This document shows, piece by piece, positions 1-12,305 of a stretch of DNA of 64,000 nt; positions within the stretch are counted from its first letter, which is position 1, and the number at the start of each line of letters is the position of its first letter. The stretch comes from Patagioenas fasciata (lineage: Eukaryota; Chordata; Aves; Columbiformes; Columbidae). The stretch is from assembly GCF_037038585.1 (NCBI RefSeq), contig NC_092520.1, positions 64,231,501 through 64,295,500 on the forward strand, in the 5' to 3' direction. A program made the translations under genes and the position numbers. Under the pieces are notes generated by a model. The model was not told where the DNA came from, made no database searches, and saw nothing but the letters and a program-made list of their open reading frames with translations.

Positions 1-2566
1 CACAGCCTTTGTCTCTGTCTCACCTGTGGAAATGATGCAGGTTCAGCTGCTGTGCTGGGGAAACTGTGCAGCACCATTCACCTTCCCTGAGCAGCAGGCA
101 GTGCCATCTCAGGCCAGATGCATGCAGAAACTCCACAAGTGTGGATATGGGAGTTACAAGGTTAATTTTTTTCTGCAGTTAGCAGTCAAACCCCGGAGAA
201 CTCCAGGTACCATGGAAATCCTGAGGACCTGAAAATGCTATTGGAAAGCAAAGGGTGTTTTGTGGTCTTTTCCACAGATGCTGAAAATCTTACAGGGCAG
301 AGAGTCCTTGATCATTGCTAATTTACAGTAAAATTATTGGGTGCTCAGAACAGACTTGTCTGATTTGCTGTCCTGTCCAGCACTTATGAAACCACTAAAC
401 AAAGTAAATGAATTAAAAACATCTAGTAACTCCCCTGTCTTGGACCTTCTGATCTCTTTTCTGACACTATGTGTTCTCCTTCCCTAACTCAAAGGGTAAA
501 CACACAGTTGACCTGGACCTTTCAGGACGAAACTGCACCAGGTGGTGGTCACAGCTCCCCTTTGCAGAGTGCATTGCCCCCATTCATTTCCTTTTGCTGC
601 TACATTTCTCCGTCTTACATTGCAGTGAGCTCAAGGAAAATGAATTGGCGACAGAATCACATCTTGCAGATAGATCCTATCTCTGAAGAAACCTGTGGGC
701 CTGTTTCTGAAGAGAAGCGGTTAATTCTTGGTTTTCCTGGCACAATCAAATCTAAACTCATTTCTGCAGATCTGTCTTTTCCCAAGACTGTCTACTGTTT
801 TCTTACTTTTCCTGCCTTTATAAGGAGCTCTGATTTAGTCACACCGTTCAGAATGCATGGATGGTCACTGAATGTGAATGCATAATTTTGGTGCCTGTAG
901 TTAGCTAATATGAATATGACCATAGTGACCACTTCCATTGCCTGGGCTTGTATAAGAACTTCTTCGTAGTAGAGCATCAGCTTGTATCAGGAGCAGGAGT
1001 ACTGTACGTATTGCAGGATCAGGCAGGTCTGCTTTTACCCCCATCAGCACAATATATGAAAAGAAACGAGGCTGAGGAACAAGAGCTGTTACCCAAAATG
1101 CTCCAGATGAGCAGGCCAGTGAGTATGATGCTACATGCAGAGCAGTTACACTGATTTCACTTGCTTTTTCTTTTGTGCAGCTCTCTGGTTCTGTTTCTAA
1201 TCAAAGTTTGGAACAATTAGGATAAACCAAGTTTACTTTCATTGCATTGTTCTTAGCTTGGAAATAACAGAAAGGCTTTCAGCTGCATCCCACAAGCCAA
1301 ATATAAGATGTGAGCTTCCTAGGTAATTTGCATGGAATACAGCAGGAATTTATTGCTCAGTTTCTTCACAGATGGAAGTTCATTCTTAACCCTGGACAGG
1401 GTCAAATGGGTCAGTACTTCTCACCTTGGGCAGGTCATCCAGCAGCGCAGGCAAGGTAAAAGTCCCACTCCATTTGCTGTGCTCTGGGTGTGATTTCCTT
1501 CTGTGATTCTTAGATTGCTCTGGATTTACTCTGACAATGCTCAGATTTTTTTCCTAATGCACTGGTATGACCAGCCATGCGACAAATGCCTCAGAAGCAG
1601 TGAAGAACAAAAATGCTGCTGCTTTCTCAACTAATAATTACATAGAAGTTGTGAGGTTTGTTCTTCCTTTATTCTTTTCATTGAGTTCCATTATTGCTAT
1701 ACTTTGGCTTGCACCAAAGTCTTACTTACAAATATTAATTTGTCTTTTATTGTGACTTTTTTCCCATTATAAGCTTGACACATTTATTAGCAGCTGCTGA
1801 CCACAGTGAAAAGCCTCTCACTAGTAAAACTTTACTGTAGTTTTATTTGGAAAACGATTTTGTGCACTCTGGATATGAGGCAGCCCCGTAAATAAATGAA
1901 ATGCTTCACCCTGAGAGAGAAAAAGGAATGCTTGACAATAAGTGACAGGCAGGAGATTGTTCTTGTAGTGTGTGGTGCGATGATTTAACACGAAGATAAT
2001 TCAGCATGATTAAGTAATCCTTGTACCTGAATACCCTTAAATAATAAGCTGCCTCATCAGGCGAAGTATGGAATGCTTGTAGCTTGTGTTGAATGTTTTG
2101 ACAACTTTAAGTGCTCAACAGTTGGAACAAAGCTCTGTGCCTCTGTCCCTTGATCCAGCAGGCTGGTTAAGTTGCTTTGTGTGACAATCCCATGTGTTTG
2201 TCCTCTTCCTGTAGAGTGTGTGTTCCTGTCTTCTACCTTCTCCCATATTTATCCATAGTTTGCCTCTGTTTAAGGGTGAAATAGCTTATTTTTGTTGGGA
2301 ATTTGCATTCTTTCTATTTATTTCCCTCTAGACAAATCCAAAGGGCCAAATTCACTGCTGTGTATGGCCATAGCTCCAGTTACTCTGATGTAAATGAGCC
2401 AACTTTTGTCAGCTGTGAATTTCACCTCATGGCTGTAGTAACTTCCCCATGTACAGTTTTCCTCCTGTTTATGTTGATCACTTCAGAGCGTTTCAGCGGG
2501 AAGAACATTTCTCCCAGTCAGTGGCTCACTGCTGCAACGTTAACCAGTGGCTGTTTGTTCCCCAAG
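1..2566 (+). other. MCF2L upstream sequence, probably intronic
   Basis: No exon was recognised here. The first identified MCF2L exon begins at 2567 with an incoming split codon, so at least one earlier exon must lie upstream, either outside the window or missed in this stretch. I looked for the expected peptide segment preceding the GW-KTSHSL exon and did not find it. The open frames present are short, lack flanking splice sites and resemble no protein I know. No clear mobile element was seen. Confidence 0.45.
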
Positions 2567-3876
2567 GCTGGGCTAAAACATCTCATTCTCTTGATGCATC
2601 TGAAGAAAATGATGGCTGGTCTAGTGCTGAAGATCCGCTGAATTCATCGGATGCAGAGGAAGAAGGAGGAGGAGGAGGAGGGGGAGGAGAGATGAAGCTG
2701 GTAACTAGAAATGTTTTCCTGTTGAGCTAAGCAAATGCTACTGATATGTTGTGTGTGGCGCCATACAGGATTGCTTTTGAAGCCTGCAGGAAGGGAAGTG
2801 TCTGCCTGGAAGTCCTCAGCCAGGCAAAATTGCTAGGGGAATAGAAAATATCCACTTCTCTTAAATCAGCCTTGTGTTTGTACCTTGGGAAGGTCCATCT
2901 GTGCCTTTGTGTACCTGCAAATGAGCCCATGGCTGCTTTTGCCATAGCACAGCAGCCAAGCAGTGACAGGCTCAGCTACTGCATCAACAGACTTACACAC
3001 ATACATCATGTCACTAGTTTACCAGCTTGGAGTTTTTGGGGGGTTGTTTTTGGTTTTTCTTCAGGATTTTCTTGGTAGATATTTGAATTATTTGCCACAA
3101 CGGAAACATTTCACCGAATGTTTTTTGGAGTGTGAGAATTCATGTACTGAATGTGCATGTAGCTGAACAGCAAAGTTTTACTGCCTCTTTAGTATGTATA
3201 TTTACACTGTCTTCAGTATGTACGTGCATGAGAAAGGAGGGAAAAGTATGAAAATTTTCATAACAAAAGCTGCAATGTACAATAAATTACTCAATAGAAA
3301 TAATTTGTGTTTTTCTCCTGTGTGCATTCAGACTCCTGGTAAATATACAGTTGTGACTGATTATGAGAAAGGAGTTTCTGAAGAATTTACGGTGAAAAGT
3401 GGAGACCTAGTTCAACTGATTCATGAAGGGGAGGATGGACTCTGGTATGCAGATCTGTGATTGGAAACTTTTATATGCGGAACTGTGTGTGGAAGGCCAA
3501 TGTTTAGGGTAAAAGTTTCAAAGGCATGAAATTAAGCAATTTGACTTCTTATTTTTTAATGTTTTAGGTATGTAAAGAACCTGAGCACTGGTAAAGAAGG
3601 TTGGATCCCAGCAAACAATCTGCTGATGCTCATAGGCAATTCAAAATCAGCTCAATCTTTAAGCAGCTCTGGTAGGCTATTTATTGTAAATGACATGATT
3701 ATCTCTCTGAAGATTACTTTTATTCAAGTTGTGAAAAACAACCATATCTTATTTTCGTGGTATTTTGATTTATTTTCCCAGAATCAGGCACGGCCTCCAG
3801 CACTTTGAGCACATCATCAAGTTGCAGTGACAGCTGCAATGCCAGCAGCACCAGCTTCTCAGACATTAAAGGCTAA
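2567..3876 (+). CDS. MCF2L: MCF2L (Dbl-family Rho guanine nucleotide exchange factor), last four coding exons, partial
   Basis: MCF2L (DBS/OST) exchanges GDP for GTP on Rho-family GTPases at membranes; only the C-terminal tail and SH3 domain lie here. Exons are 2567-2700, 3332-3444, 3568-3671 and 3782-3876, each with AG/GT borders and matching phases (1,0,2,1), ending at TAA. The first encodes an acidic linker containing WAKTSHSLDASEENDGWSSA, which matches my memory of human MCF2L (SKTSHSLEAPEDDGGWSSAE), then a run of eight glycines. The next two encode the SH3 domain, with motifs GKYTVVTDYEKG, SGDLVQLI, GLWYVKN and EGWIPANNL. The last encodes a Ser-rich end finishing SFSDIKG. Reading through the donor at 3671 instead would give a different C-terminus, as some human isoforms appear to use. 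The acceptor at 2566 (CAAG after a pyrimidine tract) is inferred; the other borders are firm. Confidence 0.9.
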
Positions 3877-4067
3877 TATTAAATTTTCACTTCACCTCCA
3901 TGGAAGAAGGTAAATCCAGAGTTTGTCGTTTTGTGCAGAGTTCTGGTTGTTGGACTCAAACTGAGAACCACCAGTTCTGTGTTGCCAGCTTTGAGTACTT
4001 TCACTGGTGATTTTTACAGGTTCTCCCAGAAGACCCCAGTGAAAAGTGCATGGAATGTGAAGCTGTA

Positions 4068-4073
4068 AATAAA
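4068..4073 (+). promoter_or_regulatory. MCF2L: candidate poly(A) signal of MCF2L
   Basis: AATAAA lies 192 nt after the MCF2L stop codon and is the first such hexamer downstream. It is placed by pattern only; the later hexamers are alternatives. Confidence 0.4.
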
Positions 4074-5449
4074 AATTAAACTGTTTTGAAATAGGGTCTT
4101 GCAGAGGCTTCTGTGACGAAGTCCAAAGCTGCAGAGCTGTTAGCATAAAACCCACACTTCTTGACACACAATCAGGTTTCTGCAGAACTGTATGATTTTG
4201 TAACAGCCAGGATTGGAATGTGAGCAAACAAAATGTGTTCAGTGCTGAATCCTTATTGTAAACTAATAACCCAACAATCACTGTACAGGGTAGGTATGAA
4301 GAAAATCCAAGTTTACAATTTCTTCTCTCAAAAAGCCCTTCCTCCAGGTATGTACCTCGGTCAATGCAGTGAATGAGACTCTTGGAGTAACCAGGAAGGA
4401 GGTTTAGTCCAGCGTTTTGTCTTCTCTTGGGTCTTCAGGATACTCTTCTGCTCCCTAGAGACTGGGATGCAGATGTGACCAGTTCACTGACCACAACAGC
4501 ATCAAAAGAAACTGTTATTTTATCCTTTCCAACCTTTTAGTGATATGTGCAATGGAATAGCTCTTTTCTGAGGTATTTTGGCCTCACAACTGTATTCTTT
4601 ACCAAGATCACCGTGTTTACATAGCCTTGGCCATTTAGAATTTAGTAGTGTCTTTTTCTTTACGCAGGTGCACAATGAAACACAAATGTTCTTATTCACT
4701 AAATGATTTCTTAATAAATGTAATTGCGTGGTTACCTTCAGCTCTCACAATTAGCCATTACAGGCAGAGGAAACTACTGTGGCTGCACAATGGGTCAAGA
4801 GCTTTCCTTCAGACAGATCTATGAGGGCTAGAAACCAGATGTATTTTTAATCAGTAGTGTTTGTTGTAGATTCGTTAAAAGATAAAAACATGATGACATG
4901 ATTTTTCTGTAAAAGGGGAGCACGGGAGAAAAAAAATCTTTATTAGAGTCAGATTTATCCTACAGACAAGTATTTTAATTTTTTTAAGGGAGGGGTAGTG
5001 CTAAACTTGCCATTTTTCAAGGGATGGTGTAAGCCAATGTTGTAAATTTTCACCTTGTCAGATATGCTTTGCACTTCATCCTCACAAACAGTCCAGAACT
5101 GTGTGCATGTGTGGAATATTGTATTCATTCCTGCTCACCTCTCAAGTATTTTTACTTATATGAAAAGAAGTTTTAACTGATTCATGTATCATATTACTTA
5201 GAAATCATGAGGACATTAAGAGTGTAATTTTTCAGAAGCAGTGGGAGCTGCTGTGTTAATCATCAGACCCTCCGATGGCTGGGACCTGAAGTCTGTCTTT
5301 GTGCAGGAGTTTTAGATTTTAGAGGCTGCAGCTTAGGGGAAATGTAAAGGACTAATACTCTAAAGGATGTTTTTACTCCTGAGCTGCAAAAGCAACCCTA
5401 CCCCACATGCAATCAAAATGCAGCTGACCATGGTCAGTACAAATTGAAA

Positions 5450-5560
5450 CATATATATATATACACACGCACATATATTCATGTACATATATATGTGCAT
5501 GTATGTGCTAGTGTGTATATGTATGTGTGTGTAGATATGTATATGTGTGTAGATATAATG
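5450..5560. repeat. TA/TG/CA-rich microsatellite
   Basis: An imperfect alternating purine-pyrimidine stretch of TA, CA, TG and TATG units. It produces overlapping low-complexity open frames on both strands that are not genes. Confidence 0.85.
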
Positions 5561-6285
5561 TATCAATGTAAAAGATGTATTTATAGTCTCCATGCTGCTG
5601 AATGTGTCACTTTACAATTCATAAATACTTAGGTTTCTTGCAATACTGCAGTATAAAGACTGATCAGGGTTTTACTTCAGACATCTTTTCCAACACAGAA
5701 ATCCTCTGATCTTTTTTTAATTATTTCATATAATACTGTGCTGACCGGGAATATTTAGTCTGATGTTTAACAATGGAATGGCAACATGAGATTCAGCTTA
5801 TCTTCATCTATGTAAGTTATTTTGTAAATTATCTGTAACATAAATTACTTATATATTGCTGTCATTGCTGAGATGAGACTGTCCTTTCAGTTCTCACTGC
5901 AGCCTCATTTGTGTTATTTCAATGGTTTTCTCCACATCATTGCACTTTAATACAACCCATTTCACCATTTCCTTTTTTACTGCTGTTGTGAATTAGAACT
6001 TCAAAGTCAGAGGTCTCTATTGTAATTATGAAAATTTGAATAAATTTCGGCGCTTCTTGCTGAATGCCTTTATATAGACATGCTCTGTGTTGTTTTTTTT
6101 TTTTGTCTCACAGTCTTAAAAGCTTCTTATGGGTGTCATGTAAAAACAGAGATAGACTGAAGGATTTGGAACAGAAGACCAAGTCTGTTGTGCTGTGGCT
6201 TGTCAGAGATCGTGTTCAAATCCTTTGTCTACTCATTCTGGACCATCTCAGGCAAAAAAAAAAAAGTAATGATGACTACCCTTGT

Positions 6286-7010
6286 GATCATAGAATCATT
6301 TTGGTTGGAAGAGACCTTTAAGGTCATCAAGCCCAACCATAACCTCACTCTGACACTAAACCATGTCCCTAAGAACCTCATCTACACATAGACTTCCAGG
6401 GATGGTGACTCCACCGCTTCCCTGGGCAGCCTCTTCCAATGCCTGACAACACTTTCCACGAAGAAATGTTTCCTCATATCCAATCTAAAACTCCCCTGGT
6501 GCAACTTGAGGCCATTTTCTCTCATCCTGTCACTTGTTACTTCAGAGAAGAGACCAACCCCCTCCATGCTACAACCTCCTTTCAGGTGGTTGCAGAGAGC
6601 GATAAGGTCTCCCCTCAGCCTCCTTTTCTCCAGGCTAAACAGCCCCAGTTCCCTCAGCTGCTCCTCATCAGACTTGTGCTCCAGACCCTTCACCAGCTTC
6701 ATTGCCCTTCTCTGAACTCTTTCCAGTACCTCAATGTCTTGTAGTGAGGGGCCCAAAACTGGAGACAGAATTCAAGGTGCAGCCTCACCAACACCGAGTA
6801 CAGGGGGATGGTCATTTACCCATTCCTGCTGGCCACACTATACCTGATGCAAGCCAGGATGCTGTTGGCTTTTTTGGCCACCTGGGCACACTGCTGGCTC
6901 ATACTCAGCCATCTGTTGACCAACACTCCCAAGTCCTTTTCCTCAAGGCAGCTTTCCAGCCACTCTTCCCTGAGCTTGTAGTGTTGCATGGGTCCTGTCT
7001 CACCTGGCAC
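6286..7010 (-). mobile_element. CR1 LINE, 5'-truncated, 3' end at left
   Basis: The left end is the typical avian CR1 3' terminus in reverse complement (ATAGAATCATTTTGG, then TTGGAAGAGACC). On the minus strand the body reads as the C-terminal end of the CR1 reverse transcriptase protein, with motifs [22 protein letters not shown] and [15 protein letters not shown] split over frames. It is truncated at its 5' end and frameshifted, so it is inactive. The right edge is approximate. Confidence 0.9.
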
Positions 7011-7304
7011 TGGGAAATGAAAGCATGTCTGTAGCCTGAGGATAAAAAGTTAAAGCCCATGCCAAGTAATCAGATTGATTCCCTTTCTTCCACATACCCT
7101 TTTTTGAAAGACAGCCCACGGCTCTTGGGTTTTCCGTAAGCAAGCTGCATATCCTGTGGTTCCCTTCCTCCTGCACTCACACTCCTCTTGATCCTGTTGT
7201 CTCAGTAGAACAAGTCAAAGGTCCATGTCTGGCAGTGGCTGCAACTGCGTGAGAAACAAAAAACCCCATTCACACTTGCAGCATCTGAAGGGGAACATGT
7301 TTGA

Positions 7305-7380
7305 GCATTCACTGATTAATGGCTTTAAGGGTCATCACGCCAGCATTCACTGATTAATGGCTTTAAGGGTCATCACGCCA
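7305..7380. repeat. exact 2 x 38-bp tandem duplication
   Basis: The unit at 7305-7342, beginning GCATTCACTGATTAATGG and ending CATCACGCCA, is repeated without a mismatch at 7343-7380. Identity of the copies indicates a recent event or an assembly artefact. Confidence 0.95.
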
Positions 7381-10300
7381 TAGTAGGAGGTGAATTTTAC
7401 ATTGAATTGGAGTAATTTGGGCTGAAGTGGTGGTCATGTGTAATTATATGATCCAGCTAAGCTGTTACTGGAATTTGATTGCTTTTATTTACTCGTGTTA
7501 ACGTAACAGCTACCTCTGTAGTAAGTATTACTACTGTTCTGAATAAAACAAGGTCTGGCCTTTCCGATCCCAGCTATGTCATACTTTTGAAAGCAAAAGA
7601 AGGAAAGAATTCCAGCCCAGGTTCACCTTAGTGGAAAGTTAGAGTTTTCTGTATAAAAGCCTAATAATAATTGATTTCTTTTAGTTATAGTGATGCTTAT
7701 TTCCTATTGCAGGCACTGGACTCATCTTAGTTTTCTTATATGCTAGATAACTGGCTCAAAGTTGGAGCAGTCTTTTGTAGATACAGAGGCTCTTTGCTAA
7801 TTGGAATTCTCCATTCTGCACAGATGTCAGTAAGGAAAACTGAGGACTTTGGACCATAACTCATTTACATCACATCTCAAAATGACAGGGACTCCCGTTC
7901 CCCTTCTGTGTCATATGTCAGATGGTTATTATGAACTGCACTGTAAAATTTTGAGTGTCCACACAAGACCCCAGAATTAGCAATCTCCCTAGATTTGTGG
8001 GGGTGAGTGCCATATCAGCTTGGTACAGGGAACCTACCCAAATTCATTTCCCTTAACTTAGGATGTAGGAATAGAGGAGCCAGACTGTGTTGTCCCTTAA
8101 GATTTGGTGTGAACTGTGTCTAGATACCATATTATCAAAATAAGATGGTTAGATGTTGAAATAGGTTCTCTGGGTTTTCATTGGAAAGGAGATTAATAGG
8201 TAACAGATGCAATGACAGATGCATTAGGAATACTGGTTATTTTAATAGCTGTTAAGTAAGATAAAGATGAGATTTTTTTGGAGACTTGCAAGCATCTGGA
8301 AAAAAAATGAATGGCTATGTAAAGACTTTAAGAGGGCAAGGCAGTTTCCCGACCTTTAATAGCAAAGCACTTGATAAATAGCTTCTCTTGCCCTTACAAA
8401 CACCCTGACAGGGTGAGGCCAGCTGCAGCAGGACAACACAAGGCCTTTGACCAGGGTGTTAGATGTGTTCCACTTACTGTGTTCCAGACAGCCTCCAGAA
8501 ACCCTCTTCAAATTCTGTCCCATTTATTTATAAAATTTCACCTTCTAGCCTTAATACATCCAGGGAAGAAATTTAAAGTTTGTGAAATTCAAAGCTTGTC
8601 ACTTTTCTATGCAGGAGGCTGTGCAGTAACACACACAAATGACAATATAGGGACCAAAGCACCTGTTTCTCCCAAATTGGTGAGCTGCTGCTTGAAAGCC
8701 TGCAGGAGATGCTCCTGAGATCCAGTTCAGACAGAGGGATACCAGCTCTCTTGCTAGCAAGATTGTAATGGATTTCTTTTGGGTTTTTTTTGTTCCTTTC
8801 CACATATTTCCAAGCTGCTGCTCCTCAAGCTGACACGTTCAGCTGTGACACATCGGTCAGGCAGAGGTCAGAAGGGAAAGCACAGAGCAGATGGATTAGT
8901 TTTTGAGGTGTTCACCTGGGGCTGGTGGGGCGAGAAGCGCAGGACAAAAGAGATGTTTCAACCTGAAAAAATGCTGCGTGTCACATGCCAAAGTGGTTGC
9001 TGCATGGGGCTGCTGCCACTCCAAGTAGCGAGCTCCCCTGCAGCCTCCTGAGTGCTGCACCATGCACTCAGCCTCCCTATAACTCCAGGTAGCAACTCGG
9101 TTATCATCTGCCCTTCCCCAGGCAGTTTTTGGCCAGATCAGCTCCCAGAACAGGTGCATCCTTCCCCACCCTGAGTGGTAGCACCCTGGCTTGCTCCCAT
9201 GAGCGCAGCCTCTGCAATGTCAGTGTGGTTCCCACCAGGGATGACTTCCAAAGGCAGCAGGGCAGGGGCACGGGGTGCCCAGGGCGGAGGGCAGCTGCAG
9301 GGCTCTGCTGGAGCCTGGGTAAGGCTGGTAAAGCTGTTTGGGCACCTATTCCCTCCCTCAGCTGCTCGTGTGCTGTTGCATGTGGTGAGCTCAAAATATC
9401 TTCTCATACATAAATAAACACCTTATGTCGGTGGGCTCTAAGCATTTTGCTTTGTCCTCAACCCAAAGCTCAAGCCTTTCCTTGAAAAATCTGGGGACAG
9501 CCTTATGTCCAGAAAAATCCTCGAGAGAGAAAAAAAGCAGCATGGGGTACACAAAAACCAGGCTGCCAGACACAGTGGCCACGTTTTTCATCCAGCATAG
9601 TGGTGCAGTGAGAAGATGAGTCCCTCAGCCCTTGAGTCATAGCCAGGACAAAGGCAAACCTTGAGGAGCTCAGCCAGCTCCTCTGCAGCTCTGACCCTGC
9701 AGAGACAGGCCACAATCGCCCACAATGTTAAGTCTATTTAGCAGCAAGAGAAGAAGAGATGGTGGACTAGAATATCCTCGCTGGGCATCTTTGCACCTCT
9801 CCCAAGTACCACTGCAGCTGTTGCCACCTGTACCAGCAGCAACCTAAAGGTGGTGGTAGAAAATCAAGAATCAAGCTTTGCATTTCTATTCTGAAAGGTT
9901 TTGACTCAGGTTAGCTGAATGGGTGCTGAAATAATATCTCTGACAAATCAATGGATGTGATTCGATTAATCACCTTTCAGGTTTTTATATTTGCTCAGTT
10001 CACATCAATTGACAAGACAGCAATGTCCCCGGCTGCATTTGAAAGACTGTGGACTTAGCTGTGATGGTCTCGGAACACAGTGAAGAGAAGGGCTCTAGCA
10101 GAGCTAAGATCTATTACTACCATCTGAGATAGGTGGCATAAACAAACTTTGGAGCACGCTGCCTTTATTTTAAATCTATTTTTTTCGTGTGTCTTCTGTT
10201 TCCTTTATTACTGGGTAATAAAGGAACACCTTCCCCATGCAGCAAAAGAAGAGGAAGAAATAACTCATGTCAAGATTAAAAAATAAAAACTTAAGCACTT

Positions 10301-10704
10301 GTAGCTGGTCACAAAGACATTCTGAAAAACATTATCTCCTCATCTTCTCCTTCTCTTTATGAAAATATTTGCTCTATGGCAATACAGAACTCAGTCAAGA
10401 GGCAAGTAATTTTCTTCTGGAAAGAAATAGTTCTCTTTTGAGGTCTAAATTTTAATCATTTCCTTCAAAGCTAAGCAGTATGATATTCATATATGTATAG
10501 ATTAATACAAGAGAAACAGGAAATTATTAATTCGATCCAGGCTTGGCTTGCTTTTAATTAGTTTGATAAATGAATTATGGGAAGCTAGCATTTTTCTTGT
10601 AGTCTTAAACTGAATTTTCCATAAATTCATGAGGGACCTTGGTCCTAAACCTCTCTTACCTAAACACAGCCTTGTCAGCTTACTCAAGTGATCTCTTATG
10701 TCCT

Positions 10705-10711
10705 CTTTGAA

Positions 10712-10758
<47 letters not shown>

Positions 10759-10762
10759 AATT
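10705..10762. repeat. (TA)n microsatellite followed by poly-T
   Basis: About 17 TA dinucleotides run straight into about 17 T residues, a simple-sequence tract likely to vary in length between individuals. Confidence 0.9.
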
Positions 10763-12109
10763 GTTCCTGAGTGCTGACTAGAAAACTCATGCTTAAATGA
10801 CCAGTGACCTGTTGGGTCAGATCAAGTTGAACAGTTCCCAACAGCTTCCACACCTGTCTTCTCCTCAACTCAGAATATCACACTAAATTTGCAAAGTTAT
10901 TCATAAGAGTTTTTCTTTGAAAAATGTCAGTAGGAAACAAAACAAGAATAAAGAATGGTATATTCTGAGACATCAGCTCATCATGTCTTCCAGGCTAATG
11001 TTTTCGCTTTAGATTTTTTTATTTCACATTGTTAACATTTTTCATATTTAGTTTTTTGAATATGTGTTTTTTTGGAAGGAAAGCCACTTCAGCACATCCG
11101 AAGCATTCACTATAAACTACCCTAAATCATGTTTTCTGAACAAGCTGTCCCCAAACTGGTTCTAGTAGCACCCATGAGCAGCAGGGGTGCATGTTTGCAT
11201 TAATACATACTCACTTTTAATTGAACGGTGGTTTATTTTTTCTTGGATTCATTCAAAAAACAAAAGCCAAGGCTGAAGTCTGCACTGGCAAAGAGATTTA
11301 GAGAGCAGAATAACAGGGCAATTCTCATAAACTGCAGCAAAACCACACAAGAAGAAAAACTAAGTGAGACTTAGGGATATTCTGGGGAAGAAAAGCTAAC
11401 CAACTGATGTTTGCTCCTCTAACTGGGATCTAAACCAGTAAGGAAGGGGAGCTCTTCTTTAAAAACAAAGATTTTAACCAAAGAAGTGGCCTGGATGAAG
11501 TCAGTAGGAAACAGCTTTGAGATGAGATCTGTGAATACAAAGTTCACGAGAAAAGAGCTGTAATGAAGTCCTGGGACTGTTGAATCGCCAGTGACCCTCC
11601 TCATGGGCATGATCATCCTTGTCATCCCTAATGAAGCCTAATCTCGTGAACTCTTCTTGGAAGAAGGACTGTCCTCATATGAACTCACTGTTGTTCCCAG
11701 CCCTTGGGCTTCTCCCTGGGCTCTAAAAATAATGTTTGGCTGTATTCCCAGGCAATAAAAGCAAAATCTTTCATGCTTAAGGAATGCCAATAGAGGAAGG
11801 AAGGGGGAAAATACTGCATCAGTCCTAAAGGATGTACAGGATGCAAACTAGAGGAGATGCAAACTAGATGAGAAAGTGAAGGGGTGCCGTGGTGCAGAGG
11901 TGCTGTAATGGCGCTGTGGAGTGGTGGCTACCCCATCCTCCCTGGCAAGGAGGTACCTACCCAGCCTCAGGAAACACTTGGGATACTGCTTGGGGAACAA
12001 CAGGAGCAGATCCAGGCTGGCCTTCAGGAGTGGGAGGCAGAGCTTCATGCCCCGATCTGCGTGACTCATTCAACTAGATGGGGATAGATCTTTCTTCAAA
12101 AAGGTGGGA

Positions 12110-12305
12110 CAAAGAGAAACAGAAAGGGATGTCAAGCACTGGAGCAGGCTGCCCAGGGAAGTGTTTGAGTCACCATCCCTGGAGGTGTTTAAAAGACCTG
12201 CAGATGTGGTGCTTAGGGGCATGGTTTAGTGACAGTGTTAGGTTATGATTGGACTCAATGATATTAAGGGTCTCTTTTAACCAAAATGGTTCTATGATCC
12301 TATGA
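12110..12305 (+). mobile_element. CR1 LINE 3' fragment
   Basis: The 3' end of a CR1 in plus orientation: the GGCTGCCCAGGGAAGTGTTT, CATCCCTGGAGGTGTTTAAA and GGTTATGATTGGACTC segments are typical, and it ends with the ATGG-TTCTATGAT-CCTATGA repeats. Only about 200 bp remain. Confidence 0.85.

Larger units (their letters stand above)
3877..6285 (+). other. MCF2L 3' UTR and intergenic sequence
   Basis: No coding gene is seen. AATAAA at 4068-4073 could end a short (about 200-nt) 3' UTR; further AATAAA hexamers near 4714 and 6038 could serve longer forms. A microsatellite lies at about 5450-5560. The predicted small frames in this stretch have no recognisable content. Confidence 0.5.
7011..12109. 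other. intergenic sequence between MCF2L and F7
   Basis: No coding gene or RNA gene was recognised. It contains a 38-bp tandem duplication at 7305-7380 and a TA/T-rich tract near 10712-10760. Open frames around 8.4-9.7 kb and 11.4-12.1 kb are short, overlap on both strands and show no domain. Nothing marks an enhancer by eye, although a liver enhancer for the cluster could lie here. Confidence 0.5.

Noticed and set aside
469-885. A 138-codon plus-strand frame as a possible MCF2L exon
   Set aside because: It has no matching AG/GT borders in phase and resembles no part of MCF2L that I can recall.
5360-5632. Overlapping Tyr/Ile/His-rich frames on both strands
   Set aside because: They are translations of the TA/TG microsatellite.
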